Position numbers and translations under genes: made by a program. From NCBI GenBank assembly GCA_035048495.1, contig CM068540.1, positions 11,268,829 to 11,332,828 on the forward strand: 64,000 nt of DNA. The letters run 5' to 3'. Source of the stretch: Euptelea pleiosperma. Its lineage: Eukaryota; Streptophyta; Magnoliopsida; Ranunculales; Eupteleaceae. Shown here piece by piece: positions 10,420 to 23,349 of this stretch (position 1 is the first letter of the stretch; each line of letters starts with the position of its first letter). The notes beneath the pieces are model-generated. The model ran no database searches. It was given only the letters and a program-made list of their open reading frames with translations, and had not been told where the DNA came from.

Positions 10420-11971
10420 TGAAATTCCCTTTTAATTACCAGGTTAAGTCCTAGAGGGGGGTGAATAGGACAATTTTTTAATTCCTCTGCGAATTTTTTA
10501 TGGATTAAAAAATTATTGATCACACAAGGTGGAAAATGATCAAGCAATTAATATATCAATCATCCACAAAAGCATAGATTTGAGAAACAATTACGCAAAC
10601 ATTCACAATCACACGAGACTCAGATTTATAGTGGTTCGGTGACTCCGCACCTACGTCCACTGTCCAATACTTACCACGAGTAGTATTATATTATTTCAAT
10701 CATGCATTACAACATTTCTAATCGAAATAAATAATCAACCAACTAAGATTACACTTAGTCTCAATCTAACGAGAATCGCTTCTCGCTCACCTAGAGAGTC
10801 AGCCTAGGCTAGTAGTCTATTTAGAGAAATTCCTTTCTCTTGGATCTACAATCCACAACTCAGTTAGATGAGTCCGCACTCATCCACCAATCACAAAATA
10901 ACAGTGTTCACAAATATCGAATTCTATCAACAAGGTATTGGTTCATAGAAATGCTTATCTCTTGATGAATACGATCGAATGGAAAATCCTTTGGAGAAGA
11001 ATTTGCCCAAGAGACGCTCTGCCAAGAGTAATCCTCTTCTTGGAAGAAGATTCTTGCAGACTAACAATACCAAATAGTTTCTTCCAAACACTTAGAGACT
11101 TCACAACGAATTCTCAACTTTGCTCTGGTGTAGCTCTCACAAATTCTAGATCTCTGGACTTAAAAAATGATAATCAAGTAAAGTAAAGTAGAGATCTCTT
11201 GATTGGGTTAATTCTATCAAAGGGAGATGGGTCTTATTTATAAGCAGGCCTCCCTTTGCTAGAACTGTACTGAATATAGCCATTTAGAGGATCAAAATGC
11301 ACTTCTAATCCCATAAAAGATTTCGTCAAATGAGATCCAAAACTAGCGTGGTCGACCGCATTATTGGCCGATCGACCTGGCCTTAGTCGACTAAGCCTTT
11401 AGTCGGTCACCCGCTCAGGCTTTAAGCTAACAATCTCGAACCTGAGAGTTAGGGTTGACCAGACCCTTTTTGGCCGGTCTACCGGACCTTCGGTCGCCCG
11501 CACAAATGAGCAGGTCGGTTGGACAGTTTTGTCCATAGTCGAATGCTACCAAATTTTGAGAATTTCTCTTCTCATCACACGCACAAACCTTCATCAAAAT
11601 TTAACTATCTAGGGTACAACAAAATCCACTGGCAACGTGCGGTTTTACCCTCAGATTTGCATAATTAACCACAACACGAGTTTCTTCATAGTTGAACATT
11701 CGTTGAGTGAGAACGTACTTGAGCTTTTGACTTTGTCTTTAGTTGAGCTTGATCATTTGACTTTGTCTTTAGTTGTACTTGATAATCTTGACTTTGTCTT
11801 CAGTTGATCTTGAACACTTGGGTTGTCTTTTCTTCAGCTTTAATCCTTCTTTTGTTTTGTCGAAGTCCACTTGATTTTTGATGCTTTAGTCTTCAGGGGA
11901 TTCAGGCACAACAATACAAATATTTACCGAATAACTAAGTATTCCTGGGATTTGACAACTGAGACTTTTCA
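10420..11971 (-). repeat. copia 3' LTR, left copy (1552 bp)
   Basis: On the minus strand it starts TGAAAAGTCTCAG directly after a polypurine tract and ends GGGAATTTCA, matching the plus-strand LTR 53012-54538. It contains about 40-bp tandem units with TTTGACTTTGTCTTTAGTTG (11700-11830), a cluster of GGTCGACCGG-like palindromes (11340-11530), and a TATA box (11234-11245, minus). No 5-bp TSD can be tested because the 5' end is lost. Confidence 0.9.
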
Positions 11972-12568
11972 ATCTCCCCCTTTGTCAATGCTAGGACAAA
12001 AACAAATACTTACCCAATTATATTACACTTTTTGCCCATTACAAAACAAATCAAAAAAATGCTCCCCCTTGGTACCACACTTATTGCAAACAACCTGTTG
12101 CTACAAAATAAATAACTTGACAAAAAAATCTTTGACAATAGCTTCTCATTATTATATTAATAAAAAACATACAAAAAATGTCTTCTTAGTACATTTAGTC
12201 AAATGGAACTAAATAAGAATAACAAATATTTTATGACAACCAGCTCAATAAGATAGTAAAAGCAACAAGTGTTATTATCAATGTAATCTCTCCCCTTTTT
12301 TGTCATACATTGACAAAGGGAAGAACTCCAACCTGTGATGATAAAGAATATAAGACAATGCTAATCAATCATACAGGAAAAAAATCATACCAAAATATAT
12401 TAAAATATATCATAACGTAAATTAGTCAACATAGTAACCGATATCCAACATCCACACAAAGTAGCCAAAGTTTAGAAGTATCAAATAGTACAGACCAATA
12501 GTATCAAATAATATATCAACACAATATGTACTACTGATCTATAAAAAGAGAAAAAGCAAAGCGTGCTC
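11972..12568 (-). other. copia 3' region with two polypurine tracts
   Basis: The minus strand reads TTGACAAAGGGGGAGAT right before the LTR (about 11972-11988), the expected plus-strand primer. A second, nearly identical purine run (AAAAAAGGGGAGAGA) lies at about 12290-12305. The same pair exists in the right copy. No ORF is supported here. Confidence 0.75.
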
Positions 12569-13713
12569 TAGTCATAATCATCCTCATCGTCATTGTCATC
12601 ACCATCATCTTCATCTGCATCATCTCCTTCTTCTTCATCTTCATCCTCATCTTCATCTTCGTCTTCATCTTCTTCTTCATCATCGCCAGCTGCTGAAGGC
12701 AAAGTCGTCTCCTCAGGTGAAGACTCTGTATAGTCAGGATGTTAAGACCTAAGGAATGAAGTCATATGCTGCTGACGTCGAGAAAATTTGTCAATCGACA
12801 CACAAAGATTGTCCAACTTGGATGAGAGACCTGCAATAGATGCAGATACAGAGGAATGACGGGATCCAGAACTCGAAGTAGAAGCAGAAACAGGAGCAGA
12901 CATAGACGATTCACCAACCAACATCTTGCTAAAAGTAGCTTGATTGATAGGTGAGATGGGATGCATAGTTTCATCAGAGTCTAAAATAGAAACTTTGTAA
13001 TGACTCAGAATTTTTGAAACTAAAATGCCAAAAGGCAAAGACCGCTTGCGATTCTCAATCGCCAAATTTTCAACCATGAGATGAAAAATAACTGATGGAC
13101 CACAAATTTTCGTGCCTTAAGAGACACAATACAGAAGATACTGGATGTAGCATCCAATTTCACTCCGATGTCCCGCCTTAGGGACCAAGTTGTAGGAGAA
13201 AATCAAACCTATCAAATGATACATTGGAAGTAATTCCCTTGTAGCCAAATCAGATGACCAATGAACTACCTTCCCACAAATGGCTCTTGAAATAGCCTTT
13301 TTGTTCTTGAGAGGTAGGAAAGGTGGGAAAGTTCTTCCATTAGGCATTCGAGGAAGACATGTTATCTTTGAGATCAAAGATAATGTAATTTTAAAACGAA
13401 CACCTCGAACCTCAGAATAAAGAAAAGGACCATCTGGATCATGATTATTCAAATTACAATAGAACATCCTGACTAACTCAGGATATGCAACACCAAAAAT
13501 TGGTAAAAGTTTAGACCAACCTACCGAATTAAGAAGGTTGGGAATCCCAGTCATTGTCAACTCTTTCTCGATGACCCCACGCTCAATGGCAACGGCTCTT
13601 TTGATATAGTTCTTCATGTAGTTAGCCCTAGCCATATGAGTGATAAACAAGCTAAGGGGATAGGGATCACTAGAAGATGATTCCCCTCTTGCTCTTTTCT
13701 CCTTTGAAGTCAT
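12569..13713 (-). pseudogene. extra ORF downstream of copia pol (env-position ORF), left copy
   Basis: The reading frame starts MTSKEKRARGESSSSDPYPL at 13713. About 200 residues resemble the 'putative plant transposon protein' domain (motifs YPELVRMFYCNLN, YSEVRGVRFKI, TRELLPMYHLIGLIFSYNLV). A TAA after YCVS follows, then MVENLAIENRKRSLPF and a serine-rich stretch, a predicted coiled coil (GLSSKLDNLCVSIDKFSRRQ), and a strongly acidic D/E tail ending near 12569. One more stop lies after TSFLRS. Its role is unknown; by position it matches the env-like ORF of SIRE elements, but I see no signal peptide or clear membrane segment. The TAA is shared with the right copy. Confidence 0.75.
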
Positions 13714-14370
13714 TTAAAAATCACAGAGAAAATTTCACCATAGAAAATGATGAAAGTAAAAATCTCTAGAAGGAGATTAGAGTAGAAAGCTAAGAATTAC
13801 TCAAAGAGGATGGGAGACACCAAAGACAATTTCTAGGGTTTCAAATAGAGTAACAAATGACCCAAAAATCAATTAGGAACTATATATAAACAAGGGTGGC
13901 GAACCGGGCATGGGTCGACCCGCCCGCGAAAAGTATAAGCCATTCGGGTGCGAGGTGCGAGGTGCGAGGTGCGAGGTGCGAGGTGCGGTCGACTGGTCAT
14001 AATGGTTGGTTGACCGGACCAAATGTTTGGTCGGTCCATCCCCGCAACCAATCAAATCGCAAAAACCCAACAAATATTTTTGGTCGACCGTTGTTCGGTC
14101 GACCCAACATCACAAATTATAAATTCGCAAACCCAAATGCCTCAAAAAGAACTCAAATGGCCTGACTTTTGTGAATATCATTTTAAACACAAAATCATCC
14201 AAAAATAAATTTTCCCAAACAATCAAAATTTTCAAAGAATACCAAACAAATTTCCAAACAATATTAGCCAATCATTATTTCAAATGAGTCGACTCAAGAA
14301 TTAACTGAAATATTTATACTATAATTTTCAATGATAATTAAATATATCAGTCAATATCAATACACATCAA
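13714..14370 (-). promoter_or_regulatory. pol-ORF3 spacer with TATA box and GTCGAC palindromes
   Basis: About 650 bp separate RNase H from the extra ORF. On the minus strand a TATA-like TTTATATATAG (13881-13891) lies about 170 bp before the ATG. Upstream are GGTCGAC/CCGGTC motifs (13905-14110) like those upstream of the LTR TATA box, and five copies of GTGCGAG (13950-13986). This could be an internal promoter for a separate mRNA; that is inference. Confidence 0.5.
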
Positions 14371-15930
14371 TCAATGGGACAGATTCCGATAGATTCTCAG
14401 ATATTCATATCTGAGCGAATCCAAATATTTAGTCAAAATATCAGCCAGTTGAATTTCAGTATTTACATACTCTAATGAAATTATCTGTTCTTCAACCAAC
14501 TCTCGAATAAAATGATGTCTGATATCTATGTGTTTGGTTCTAGAGTGTTGTACATGATTTTTAGAAATACAGATCGCACTCATATTATCACAGAATAAAT
14601 TCATAGATTCTTGATTGATTCTATAATCCAACAACATTTGTTTTATCCAAATCAACTAGGCACAACAATCGCCTACAGCAATATATTCTGCTTCAGCAGT
14701 AGACAAAGATATAGTATTCTGTTTCTTGCTGTGACAAGCGACCAAACAATTTCCAATATAGAAACACCCATCACTGGTGCTCTTACCATCATCAGCATTT
14801 CCTGCCCAATCGGCATCTGAATAACTAGTAATTTCACTATTAGTCTCAAGAGGATACTAGAGACCATATTCGATAGTACTACTGACATATTTAATGATTC
14901 TTTTAACAGCCGAGAGATGAGATTCTTTTGGATCAGATTGATATCTAGCACATGCTCCTACACTAAAAGCAATATTAGGTCTGCTAGCTGTGAGATATAG
15001 AAGACTACCAATCATACTCCTGTGCAGAGTCTGATCAACAGATTTACCACTCAATTCCTTGGTGAGTTTAATACTAGTGCTCATAGGAGTGTGAGCAGAT
15101 TTAGATGATTCTAGGCCAAATTTTTTAAGCAATTCTTTAGAATATTTAGATTGAGAAAGAAAAATGCCATTTTCTAATTATTTAACTTGAAGACCTAGAA
15201 AGAAATTCAGTTCACCTTCAATGACCATTTCAAATTCAGATTTCATGGCTTGAGCAAATTCTAAAGCATGTATCTCAGTGGTTGAGCCAAAAACAATATC
15301 ATCAACATATATTTGGGATATCAAAATATCATTATCTCTTTTCTTAATGAACAATATTTTATCAATCGTTCCTCTTGTGAATCCGTTCTCTAATAAAAAT
15401 TGAGTTAATTTTTCATTCCAAGCTCTTGGTGCTTGTTTCAACCCATACAATGCTTTCTTAAGTCTATAGACATGATTACTTTTATGAGGGTCTTCAAAAC
15501 CTTTAGGTTGTTCTACATAGACTTCTTCTTCCAAAATTCCATTCAGAAAAGTACTCTTAACATCCATTTGATAGAGTTTAAATTTTAGGACACAGGCTAA
15601 CGCTAAAAGAATCCTAATTGATTCTAGTCTAGCCACTGGGGCGAACGTCTAATCAAAATTAATCCCTTCAACTTGAGAGTATCCTTGAGCCACTAATCTG
15701 GCTTTGTTTCTAGTTATAACTCCGTTCTCATCAAGTTTATTCTCATATATTCATTTAGTTTCTATCACATTTTTATCCAATGGTCTAGGGGTTAGAAATC
15801 AAACATCATTTTTCTTAAATTGATTCAACTCTTTTTGCATAGCATTTATCCAATGTTCATCTAAGAGAGCTTCTTTAATATTTCCTAGTTCAATCTTAGA
15901 GGTAAATCATAAATGACTGGATATATTCCA
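14371..15930 (-). pseudogene. copia reverse transcriptase-RNase H, left copy
   Basis: Minus frames give the copia [49 protein letters not shown], then [20 protein letters not shown]. RNase H follows with WAGN-DD, CDNMSAICISKN, HIDIRHHFIRE and LADILTKYL. The RT-RNase H link is interrupted at GL*YP by a TAG (about 14859) where a Trp is expected; the identical stop is in the right copy. Another stop follows FLGLQVK (15178). The enzyme would copy the RNA into cDNA in cytoplasmic particles. Confidence 0.9.
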
Positions 15931-16808
15931 ATTGACGTCTTGTACGTACACCACTATCCTTGTCTCCAATAATTTCTGAACTAGGATGGTCTTTAATGTA
16001 TTTTCATTCTTTGGGTTTTACTGGATTATGAATATTAGATTCACCTTTCTCAGTATTCATAGGTTCTACCATCTCATCTGTATTATCACCAATTTTTGGA
16101 GATTCATCATTAATTACCACATTGACTGATTCTTCTATGGTTAAGGTTCTCTTGTTAAAGATCCTATAGGCTCTGCTTCTGGTAGAATATCCTAAAAAAA
16201 TACCTTCATTGCTTTTGGATTCAAACTTTCCAAAGTTTCTTGTCTCTTAGCATATAACACGTACTCCCAAAGATCCTGAAATACTTCACATTTGGTTTAA
16301 CTCCATTCCAAATTTCATAGGCAGTCTGTAGAGTTCCAGTTCTCAAATAAACATGATTGATTGTATAGCATGCAGTATTGACTGCTTCAGCTCATAAATT
16401 TTCTATTAGATTTTTGCTAATTAGCATAACTCTGCCCATTTCCTCGAGAGTCCTATTTTTCCTTTCAGCCACACCATTCTACTGAGGTGTTTTGGTTGTA
16501 GAGAATACATGTTTAATCCCATTTTCATCACAATATTCATCAAATTTGTGATTATCAAATTCTCTACCATTACCACTTTTAATTTTGAGAATAGATAAAC
16601 CTTTTTCATTTTGGGCCTTTTTACAAATCTTCATGAGTTCATGAAATGCTTCAGATTTTTCTCTAAGAAAAGCTACCCAAGTAAATCTTGAGAAATCATC
16701 AACAACAGTTAAGAAATATCTTTTTCCTCAAAGACTTTCAATTCTATTAGGTCCAACTAAGTCCATATGCAATAATTTTAAAATTCAAGAGGTACCAATA
16801 TGTTTTAT
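15931..16808 (-). pseudogene. copia integrase, C-terminal two thirds, left copy
   Basis: Minus frames read SGNGREFDNHKFDEYCDENG, IKHVFSTTKTPQ, NGVAERKNRTLEEMGRVMLI, the tail of the copia integrase catalytic core including its D and E region, then YEIWNGVKPNVKYFRIFG and the linker to RT. Stops replace residues after TPQ and at AEAVN. It breaks exactly at 16808/16809, where a family A element is inserted, and resumes at 27956. Confidence 0.88.
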
Positions 16809-17976
16809 TGAAACTAGGGTTTTTCCGCGTCGTTGAATCGAAAACCCTAACTTCAACACATTTTTAATTAATCCGAGACTTTTAACCTGTAGAATGAGCA
16901 ATTTTGCACAGTGGCTTGTGTCGGATGTCGATCCGCACTCGGGATTAGTCAGATTAGCGCGAATAAGAACAAAAACTGACTGACCATCACAAGAAATAAT
17001 AGATAAAAACAAACTTCATCATTCAGTGATCAAATGTTAATTACAATGCTTGAATCGAAAATAACATACAATAAGATAAACTAAAAAGTAATTTTAAGAA
17101 AGAAAATTCTAGAGAGAGTTAGAGAGAGAAAATGAAGTGAGGGAGTATTCCTAGAGAGAGAAGATAGAAAGAGAGTCTAAAGAAGGGGAGAGAGAAAGAT
17201 AACTCATCACTTACCAAGGATGATGATGGAGAGCATGGCCTTAGAAGAGGTTGGCTGCGAGGAGTGATCTACGTGGTGATGAACTCGTGGGTGGCCGAGA
17301 TGGTAGTGGCCAAAGAGAGGTGGCGAACGGGCTATGGATGAAGGGCCGACCCGTTTAAGATGTTCGAGCCAACAAGGTGGAGAGGACCGTTTGGGGCGGA
17401 CTGGGGTTGTAACCTGCAACTCCGGTTATGCAACGAAAAGGGATTGCAGGCCGTTGCAAGGTGGAAGCTGCAAGCATGGAGATCTCGGTGGAGAGAGGAG
17501 ATGCACATAGTGGATGGACCCAACTAAGTGAGGAACTTGGGTTGACAGTAGCAGCGTTCTTGGTGGCCTGTGCTGTTCCTGTGGTAGTAGCAGCGGCATC
17601 AAAGGGGTGGAGATGGTGATAGTTGAGGCGGTGGTGGAGATGAAGAACCAGGTAAGGCGTCTTCTCCCCTCCTTCTTCCTCTATTTTCCCTTTTTTTTTT
17701 CTTCTGGGTTTTTTTTGGGTGAGGAAGAAAGTAGTTTGGGAGGAAGCTTTGACGGTTGCAACTCCAGCAACCTTTGGAGAAGAAGGAGAGGGGCGGTGGT
17801 GCAGTTATTGAAGACGGTGGAGATGTAGAGGACTGTGCAGCAACAGCAAAGAGATGAGTGGAAGGCGTGATGGTGCTGGCATGGGAGAACGTTGCAGCTG
17901 CAACTTGTGGGAGGTGGTGTTACGGGGCTACCCTATCGGAGATGGCGGAGGAGCAGGCGGAGGGCGGCGCTGACGG

Positions 17977-18350
17977 CCGGAGTTGCAGGCTGCAACTCCG
18001 GTAGAAAACGGTAATATGAAGAAAATGAAAATAAAATAAAATAAAAACATGAGAAGAAGAAGAAGAAGAAGAAGAAGAAGAAGAAGAAGAAGAAGAACGA
18101 GAAGAACGAGAAGAAGAAAGAGGAGGATGAAGAACGGCCGGAGTTGCTGCCTGCAACTCCGGCGTAAGAATGTGGAGAAGAAGGAGAGGAAGACGGTGGT
18201 GGATATGGTGCACGCAGGCGGTGTGCAGCGGCGTTACAAGCACTGCAGTTAGAGAAGGACGAGCAGAAGAGATGAAGAAGAAGAGAAGAAAAAGAAGAAG
18301 AAGGAGGAGAAGAAGACCCAGATAGCCGGAGTTGCTGCCAGCAACTCCGG
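17977..18350 (-). repeat. three LTR hairpins with constant arms and variable loops
   Basis: Each has arm CCGGAGTTGC and complementary arm GCAACTCCGG, with 5 nt between them: AGGCT (closing to a 12-bp stem), TGCCT and TGCCA. They sit between purine-rich GAA/AGG tracts. Homologous hairpins occur in every full LTR of the family. Confidence 0.9.
18052..18096. repeat. (GAA)n microsatellite in LTR
   Basis: About 15 GAA units in copy 1's left LTR. Equivalent tracts are at 26416-26466, 35775-35899 and 44351-44444. They cause the long low-complexity ORFs seen in several frames. Confidence 0.95.
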
Positions 18351-18535
18351 CGAAGATGGAAGAAGAGAAGAAAAGAAGAAAAAAGAAGAAAGGGCAGGAA
18401 GAAGTGAAGGAGAACCTCCGGGATTGATAGGGGGAGAGATTAGAAGAGAAGGGAGGGGGATTAAAGTTCAAACGAACCCTTCTCCTTCCTCTTATAAAGC
18501 TCCCTATTTCCTTTAATCGAAATAGGGTATTTTTG

Positions 18536-18608
<73 letters not shown>
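18536..18608. repeat. (TA)n microsatellite in LTR
   Basis: About 35 TA units. The homologous position in the right LTR (26934-26987) is shorter and preceded by an A-run. Confidence 0.95.
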
Positions 18609-18610
<2 letters not shown>

Positions 18611-19561
18611 TAAAAGTCTACTTTTCTTTGGGGAATGTCCCCATTTAGTGGACCCCCCATTTTTTTAAAATTTAATTAAAATTATTTGGAAATTCACGGG
18701 GTCCACTAACTAGTCGGACAGCGGGTCGATGATGATGGGCCCGGATACTGGCCCACATGGATTGATGATGTCCATCATCTCACAAGATGATGTGACAGAC
18801 AGTCTGATGGCGATCGGATGGATGGTGACTTGATTGGGACCCAGATTGGTAGATCGACGGATCTAGAGAGATCCAACGGTCCGATTGAAGATCCAACGGT
18901 CAGAAAGCTAAGGGAGATGAGATAGAGCCGATGGGCAGGAGTTCTGGGGTTAGGTCAGTAGATTCGAGGACCAAGAGATGAAGAGAGAGAAAGAATAAGG
19001 AGAGATGAGAGAGAAAGTATCAGAAAATGGAGATAAAAGTATTGGCAGAGGGTCTGGAACCCTGGTCTTCGCTGTGACCATCCTCACGCTCTCCAGTAGA
19101 GTAAACTATCATTCCTAGCTGATTCAAGTGGCTTTAAACACTTTGGTCCGTCTCTTGGTCATTGGCTCTCCTACTCTCTTCGTTCTTTAGGCCAGCTTTT
19201 TGGTCCTCTTATTCAGCCCATATTTGGCCCATATCTTCTAGTCGTAGCATGTGGGCTCTTTAAGCTTTGATAATGGGCTTTCATGATCGATTTGGGCCCG
19301 CAAGTCTCGAGAATCGTCCCATCGGGGTTTCCTACGATAGAAGAAGCGCGTAATGAGACTTTGTCAGAATGGCTTAATATCTAGACTTCCGAAAATGTGT
19401 TTAATGCATGCAAATATACCATTTTGTCCAGAAAAGTGTGTTCTACGCAACAAAAGAGACTCTTACGTAGAAAAGTAGATAAATAGAGCCTTTTACGTAG
19501 GAGAGTGCGGTAACGCTAAAAGGATAATTTGCTTAAAATAAGCACTTTTGAGCGAATATCA

Positions 19562-21514
19562 CAACCCCTAACCAGCATATTGCCAATCTTTGGCAATTAG
19601 TGCGAAATAAATGAGCTTAAAAGGTATTTGCACATGCTGCACACTCTTTTTTTTTTATTAGCTCAGGGAAAACACCATTCGTCAAATCATTGACTGGATG
19701 CAAAAATTGTTACATGCTAGCGAAGAGTTGGAAAGTTTTGGCAAGATTACAGACTGATAATCATGACCCAGAATAATCAGACTCTACGTGTGTGTGTGCT
19801 CAACATTCTCATCATCTTGCAGTAGAGATTTCCAGATCACCTATAAGTTTTTATGCCTCGACCTCAAATCTCACATGTTTAGCACTCAGAATAGAATCAC
19901 ACAAGAAGGGTTTTCTTCTTTTCTCTCAATTTATATGTGAGGAGATGTGTTGATATATGAAAGCAAAGATCTCACATATTTATTATTTAAAAGAAGGACA
20001 TCTTTAACAGAAGAAGATCTCATGATTGGAATACCACTTCACTCGGGAACGTCAGATCAAACTCTATAGCTTCTCCTTCTCTAATCTCCACATTTTATGA
20101 TTGTGCTATCCTAGAATCAAGTAGGACTTTCCTGGGTTGTAATGAGGCTTAGGTCAGGTGTAGAAAAATAAAGGTATACAGGATTTCAAAGATCTTGAGA
20201 GGATATTGCCATTTTCTTGCATTTTTCCTACAGCGTAACACCATTATCTGGTTCTTTTTCCTTTTTTTGTATTTTTCTCTTTTTCTTGATATTTCTGAGA
20301 CTGCTCAATTTCTTTTCAGCACTTTTTCATACTTTCTTTCCATATTTTATTTTCAGCTTGAACCACTTTCTTTTCCTTTTGATTCTTCTTCTTTACTTTT
20401 CTTTTCATGGTACACTCATATCAGCTATTCTTTTGTCCATCTCAAAATAAGGGTAGACAGTAATGCTTCGTAGCTGGACTGGATTTTAGGTTGATGGGTT
20501 TACAAAGAAAAGGCTTTTATAGAAGGGTTCAAGGGGTTTCTAGTGAAGTATAATTCAGGTGAGTAAAAAGGTTGAATGGTTCAGAAAAATGGCCTAAATC
20601 ATTTTTTAGGGTTTGCACTATCATGTATACTGTCTTGACTGGATATAGAGAAGGTTCTGTCGTAGTAATCCAATGTTGATGTCATTCCGAGTTCCATGAT
20701 CGAAGCAAAAGATAATGAGATCTCTCAACGAATATTGCGGGCATGAAGAATAGTGAGTCATCCATTGACTCAGGATTATTGTATAACTCTCTGAAATGAT
20801 TAAAGGTTCGAAAGCTCACTGGGTTAGGTCTCCACAATTATTCTCACAGGATCTCTAGAGTTTCAAAACTTAGGATGACTCTGATGTTGATAGTGTACAA
20901 TTGTGCCAAATCTGAGTTTTTCTGAGTTTTCAAACCTGCTGTAGTCACGCTTGACTTGACTCAACGCTAACTTTAAACAAAAATTGACATCCTCAATACT
21001 GACTTAACGGAGGTTTTCAGCTAATCAAAGTCAGGGTATTTGACACATTTTTTGAAATTCTAGAAAACTTTTGGAGAACATCGGAAATTACCCCAAAAAC
21101 AACATTTTTTTTTTTTATCAAAATGAAGACATGAGTTTTGGTAAATACCCACCCCCAACCAAAATACAGCACCGTCCTCGGTGCTCATGACCGGGACATA
21201 AAATGATAAAAATTCAGTGATGATGATGCAAAAGTTCAGGAAGGATGTTACCAAGTCGGCAGAAACTCGACAGTGTTTGGTACCTGATGATCGGGAGAAT
21301 GAAGGTACCTGCATTTTCAGAGATATAACAGTAATAACAAATGCATGAGACTCATGTACTTTAGGAATACCGGAATTGCCTTTCCGAAAGCACTAAGTTT
21401 TACGTCTTCAGCCAGACATGATGGGGGTATATCAAGTACCCCCAACCAGGTTAAAACTCATGGAGACTGAGTGAATCTGTAGTCTTCCTGACACCTAAGG
21501 TGGAATGGAGACTA
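19562..21514 (-). other. family A copy 1 interior between ORF and 3' LTR
   Basis: About 1.95 kb lies where pol would be expected. No protease, RT, RNase H or integrase motif can be read on the minus strand. Thymine-rich zones (20220-20420) are purine-rich in the transcript. The minus strand next to the LTR ends TTAGGGGTTG, a plausible polypurine tract (19562-19571). It matches 37310-39253 of copy 2 almost throughout. Confidence 0.8.
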
Positions 21515-23349
21515 CTATCCTATCCCTTGTCTAGGTATACCTGTATAGAACAGGTCTTTCTCAGTGTAGATTGAGAAAAGGGCATTGAGCTCTCTGAGCA
21601 GCCCGGCAAAAGCACGGAGTTGATCTGGGAGGGATCGAAGCTTCTCAGTAAAGATTGAGAGGAGAGTAGGAGTGGGTTCTCTGAGCAGACCCGTAAAAAC
21701 ATTTAGTTTAGCGGGGAGGGATAGAAGCTTCTCAGTAAAGACTGAGAGGAGAGTAGTAGTGGGTTCTCTGACCGTGGTTAGCAGAGCCGCAAACTCATTG
21801 AGTTTTGCGGGAATGTATCTGAATGGAGCAGACTCCTGCAGATCAGTAATACCAAAATTGTCTGACTCTGAGATGAAGTCAGACTCAAAGTGTTCTTGAC
21901 ACTTGGATAATTTATCCTCGAGAGAGTCCTGAATTAGACTCTCCATGACATACGATTCATCAACAACATCGACGTAGGGTGACGGGTGAAAACTGTTGAC
22001 CTCTTCCTCGATGTTTTCTAATGTGATAGGGATGTTCCAATCCCTGCACTCAATATGTTCCTCCTCGGTGGGGACTGATAGGTTCAGGACAGCGGGAGTC
22101 CCATGTTCTAGACACGGCTCATCGGTGGGAATGTTTGCATCTAGGGCAGAAAAAGAATTATCAAAGATGGAACTGGGTTTCTCTGGGCTCAGTTTAGAAG
22201 TTGGTGCTGTTAAGGGCACCATATATGGAGACATGGGTTCATCACTATTATGGCTCACTCCAAGGGAGGTGGGGAGGAACGGTAGATCTAGCACAGTTGG
22301 GATCCTACGATCGAGACACAGCTCAGTGTTATGAAGATTGATATCAGGGTCAGCAGAGGTAGAGTGAGAAATAGGTTGCTCTGAGGTAGGTTCAAGATTT
22401 GGTACTGTTAAAGGCACCGAATTAGGATACACTGGTTCCTCAATAATCAGGCTTGATCTAGGGGTGGTAACAACTTCTATTTCATCCTGTCAATTCTGGT
22501 CTTTGGTCCAATTGTGCGACTCCTCATTATAGACAGTGGCCATGTCACTCTCCTCAAGATAGGCTATTGGTGGGCTAGTGAAGTTGACTTCCTCTCTCTC
22601 ATTTTCTAATTGAACTAGCGTTGCTCCAAGCTCTCCATAGATAGCTGTTGTTGGTGCTCTAGACCTTGGAAATACTGTTGTTGCTGGGCAATGTACTGAG
22701 AGAGAAGGTCCTCTAGACCGGGTTTAGTAGCCAACGGAGGCGATTCAGCCAAGGGGAGCTGAGGTGCCAACTCTTGATTGTAGTCCGACTGGGTATGAAA
22801 GTTGTAAGGCAAAGTGGAGTCTGGGACTAGGTGCTGACTCTGAAAATCCTGAGGGGCCCACTATTGATCAGAATAGTCATTCTGTGGATATGACGGGTAC
22901 TGGGATTGCGAGTATTGCCAGTCATACTCTCCATTGGGTTGATGGAACCCGGAAGGATAATTATCCTGCGGCAGTTGCTTTGGGATAGCAGACTGTTCCC
23001 AACCAAAGTTATGGTGACTCCTATTATCCGAATAATAAGTGTTGGCATAGGAGGTCTGCATTGGAGATGGAAAGGTACAGACATCTTGCTGGATAAGAGG
23101 GTAATATCCTACAGACTGGGAATGGTACACAGGTTACTGGACTGCGGCACGAAGGGCAGAGACTGAATTTTTAAGTTCTTGGAGTACAGAATTGTACTCC
23201 GGAACTCGATGATTATCATACCCTGTAGAAGTGTGCGAGACTGGAGTATCATGATGATACGTAGAATTGTCATACCATTGTTGAGAGTGATCACCTTGAT
23301 TCTCACAAAAACTGTAGTAGGTCTCATACAGAGGCCGTTCATCTGCCAT
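21515..23349 (-). pseudogene. family A 610-residue protein, degenerate copy
   Basis: Homolog of the intact ORF at 39254-41086. It starts MADERPLYETYYSFCENQ at 23349. Stops appear after RAAVQ (about 23135) and after NDYSDQ (about 22863), with a frameshift after MESLEQR, and it finishes in frame TGIPRQGIG at 21515. The C-terminal triple repeat (21560-21830) is preserved. The decay here against an open frame in copy 2 shows that copy 1 is older or less constrained. Confidence 0.9.

Larger units (their letters stand above)
16809..19561 (-). repeat. family A copy 1, 3' LTR (2753 bp)
   Basis: Plus-strand edges are TGAAACTAGGG and GAGCGAATATCA. On the transcribed minus strand: U3 with ACGT-containing repeats near 19450-19500 and two units of GATCCAACGGTC near 18870-18905; a TATA box TTTATAAG (18491-18499); then a leader with (CTT)n and three hairpins with CCGGAGTTGC arms (17977-18001, 18138-18162, 18326-18350); and an AGAG-rich U5. 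A TA microsatellite lies at 18536-18608. Confidence 0.92.

Noticed and set aside
12769..13713. Calling the extra copia ORF a true envelope protein
   Set aside because: No signal peptide, fusion peptide or convincing membrane segment is visible; only the position is env-like.
16809..16880. Telomere-like AAACCCTAA motifs
   Set aside because: Single motif copies at LTR ends, not tandem; coincidental.
17920..18660. 246-residue minus-strand ORF (and 26297-27046)
   Set aside because: Translation of TA and GAA microsatellites in LTRs; no domain and not conserved in the solo LTRs.
20195..20473. Hydrophobic 92-residue ORF (and 37941-38195)
   Set aside because: Antisense of the purine-rich 3' interior of family A; differs in frame and length between copies.
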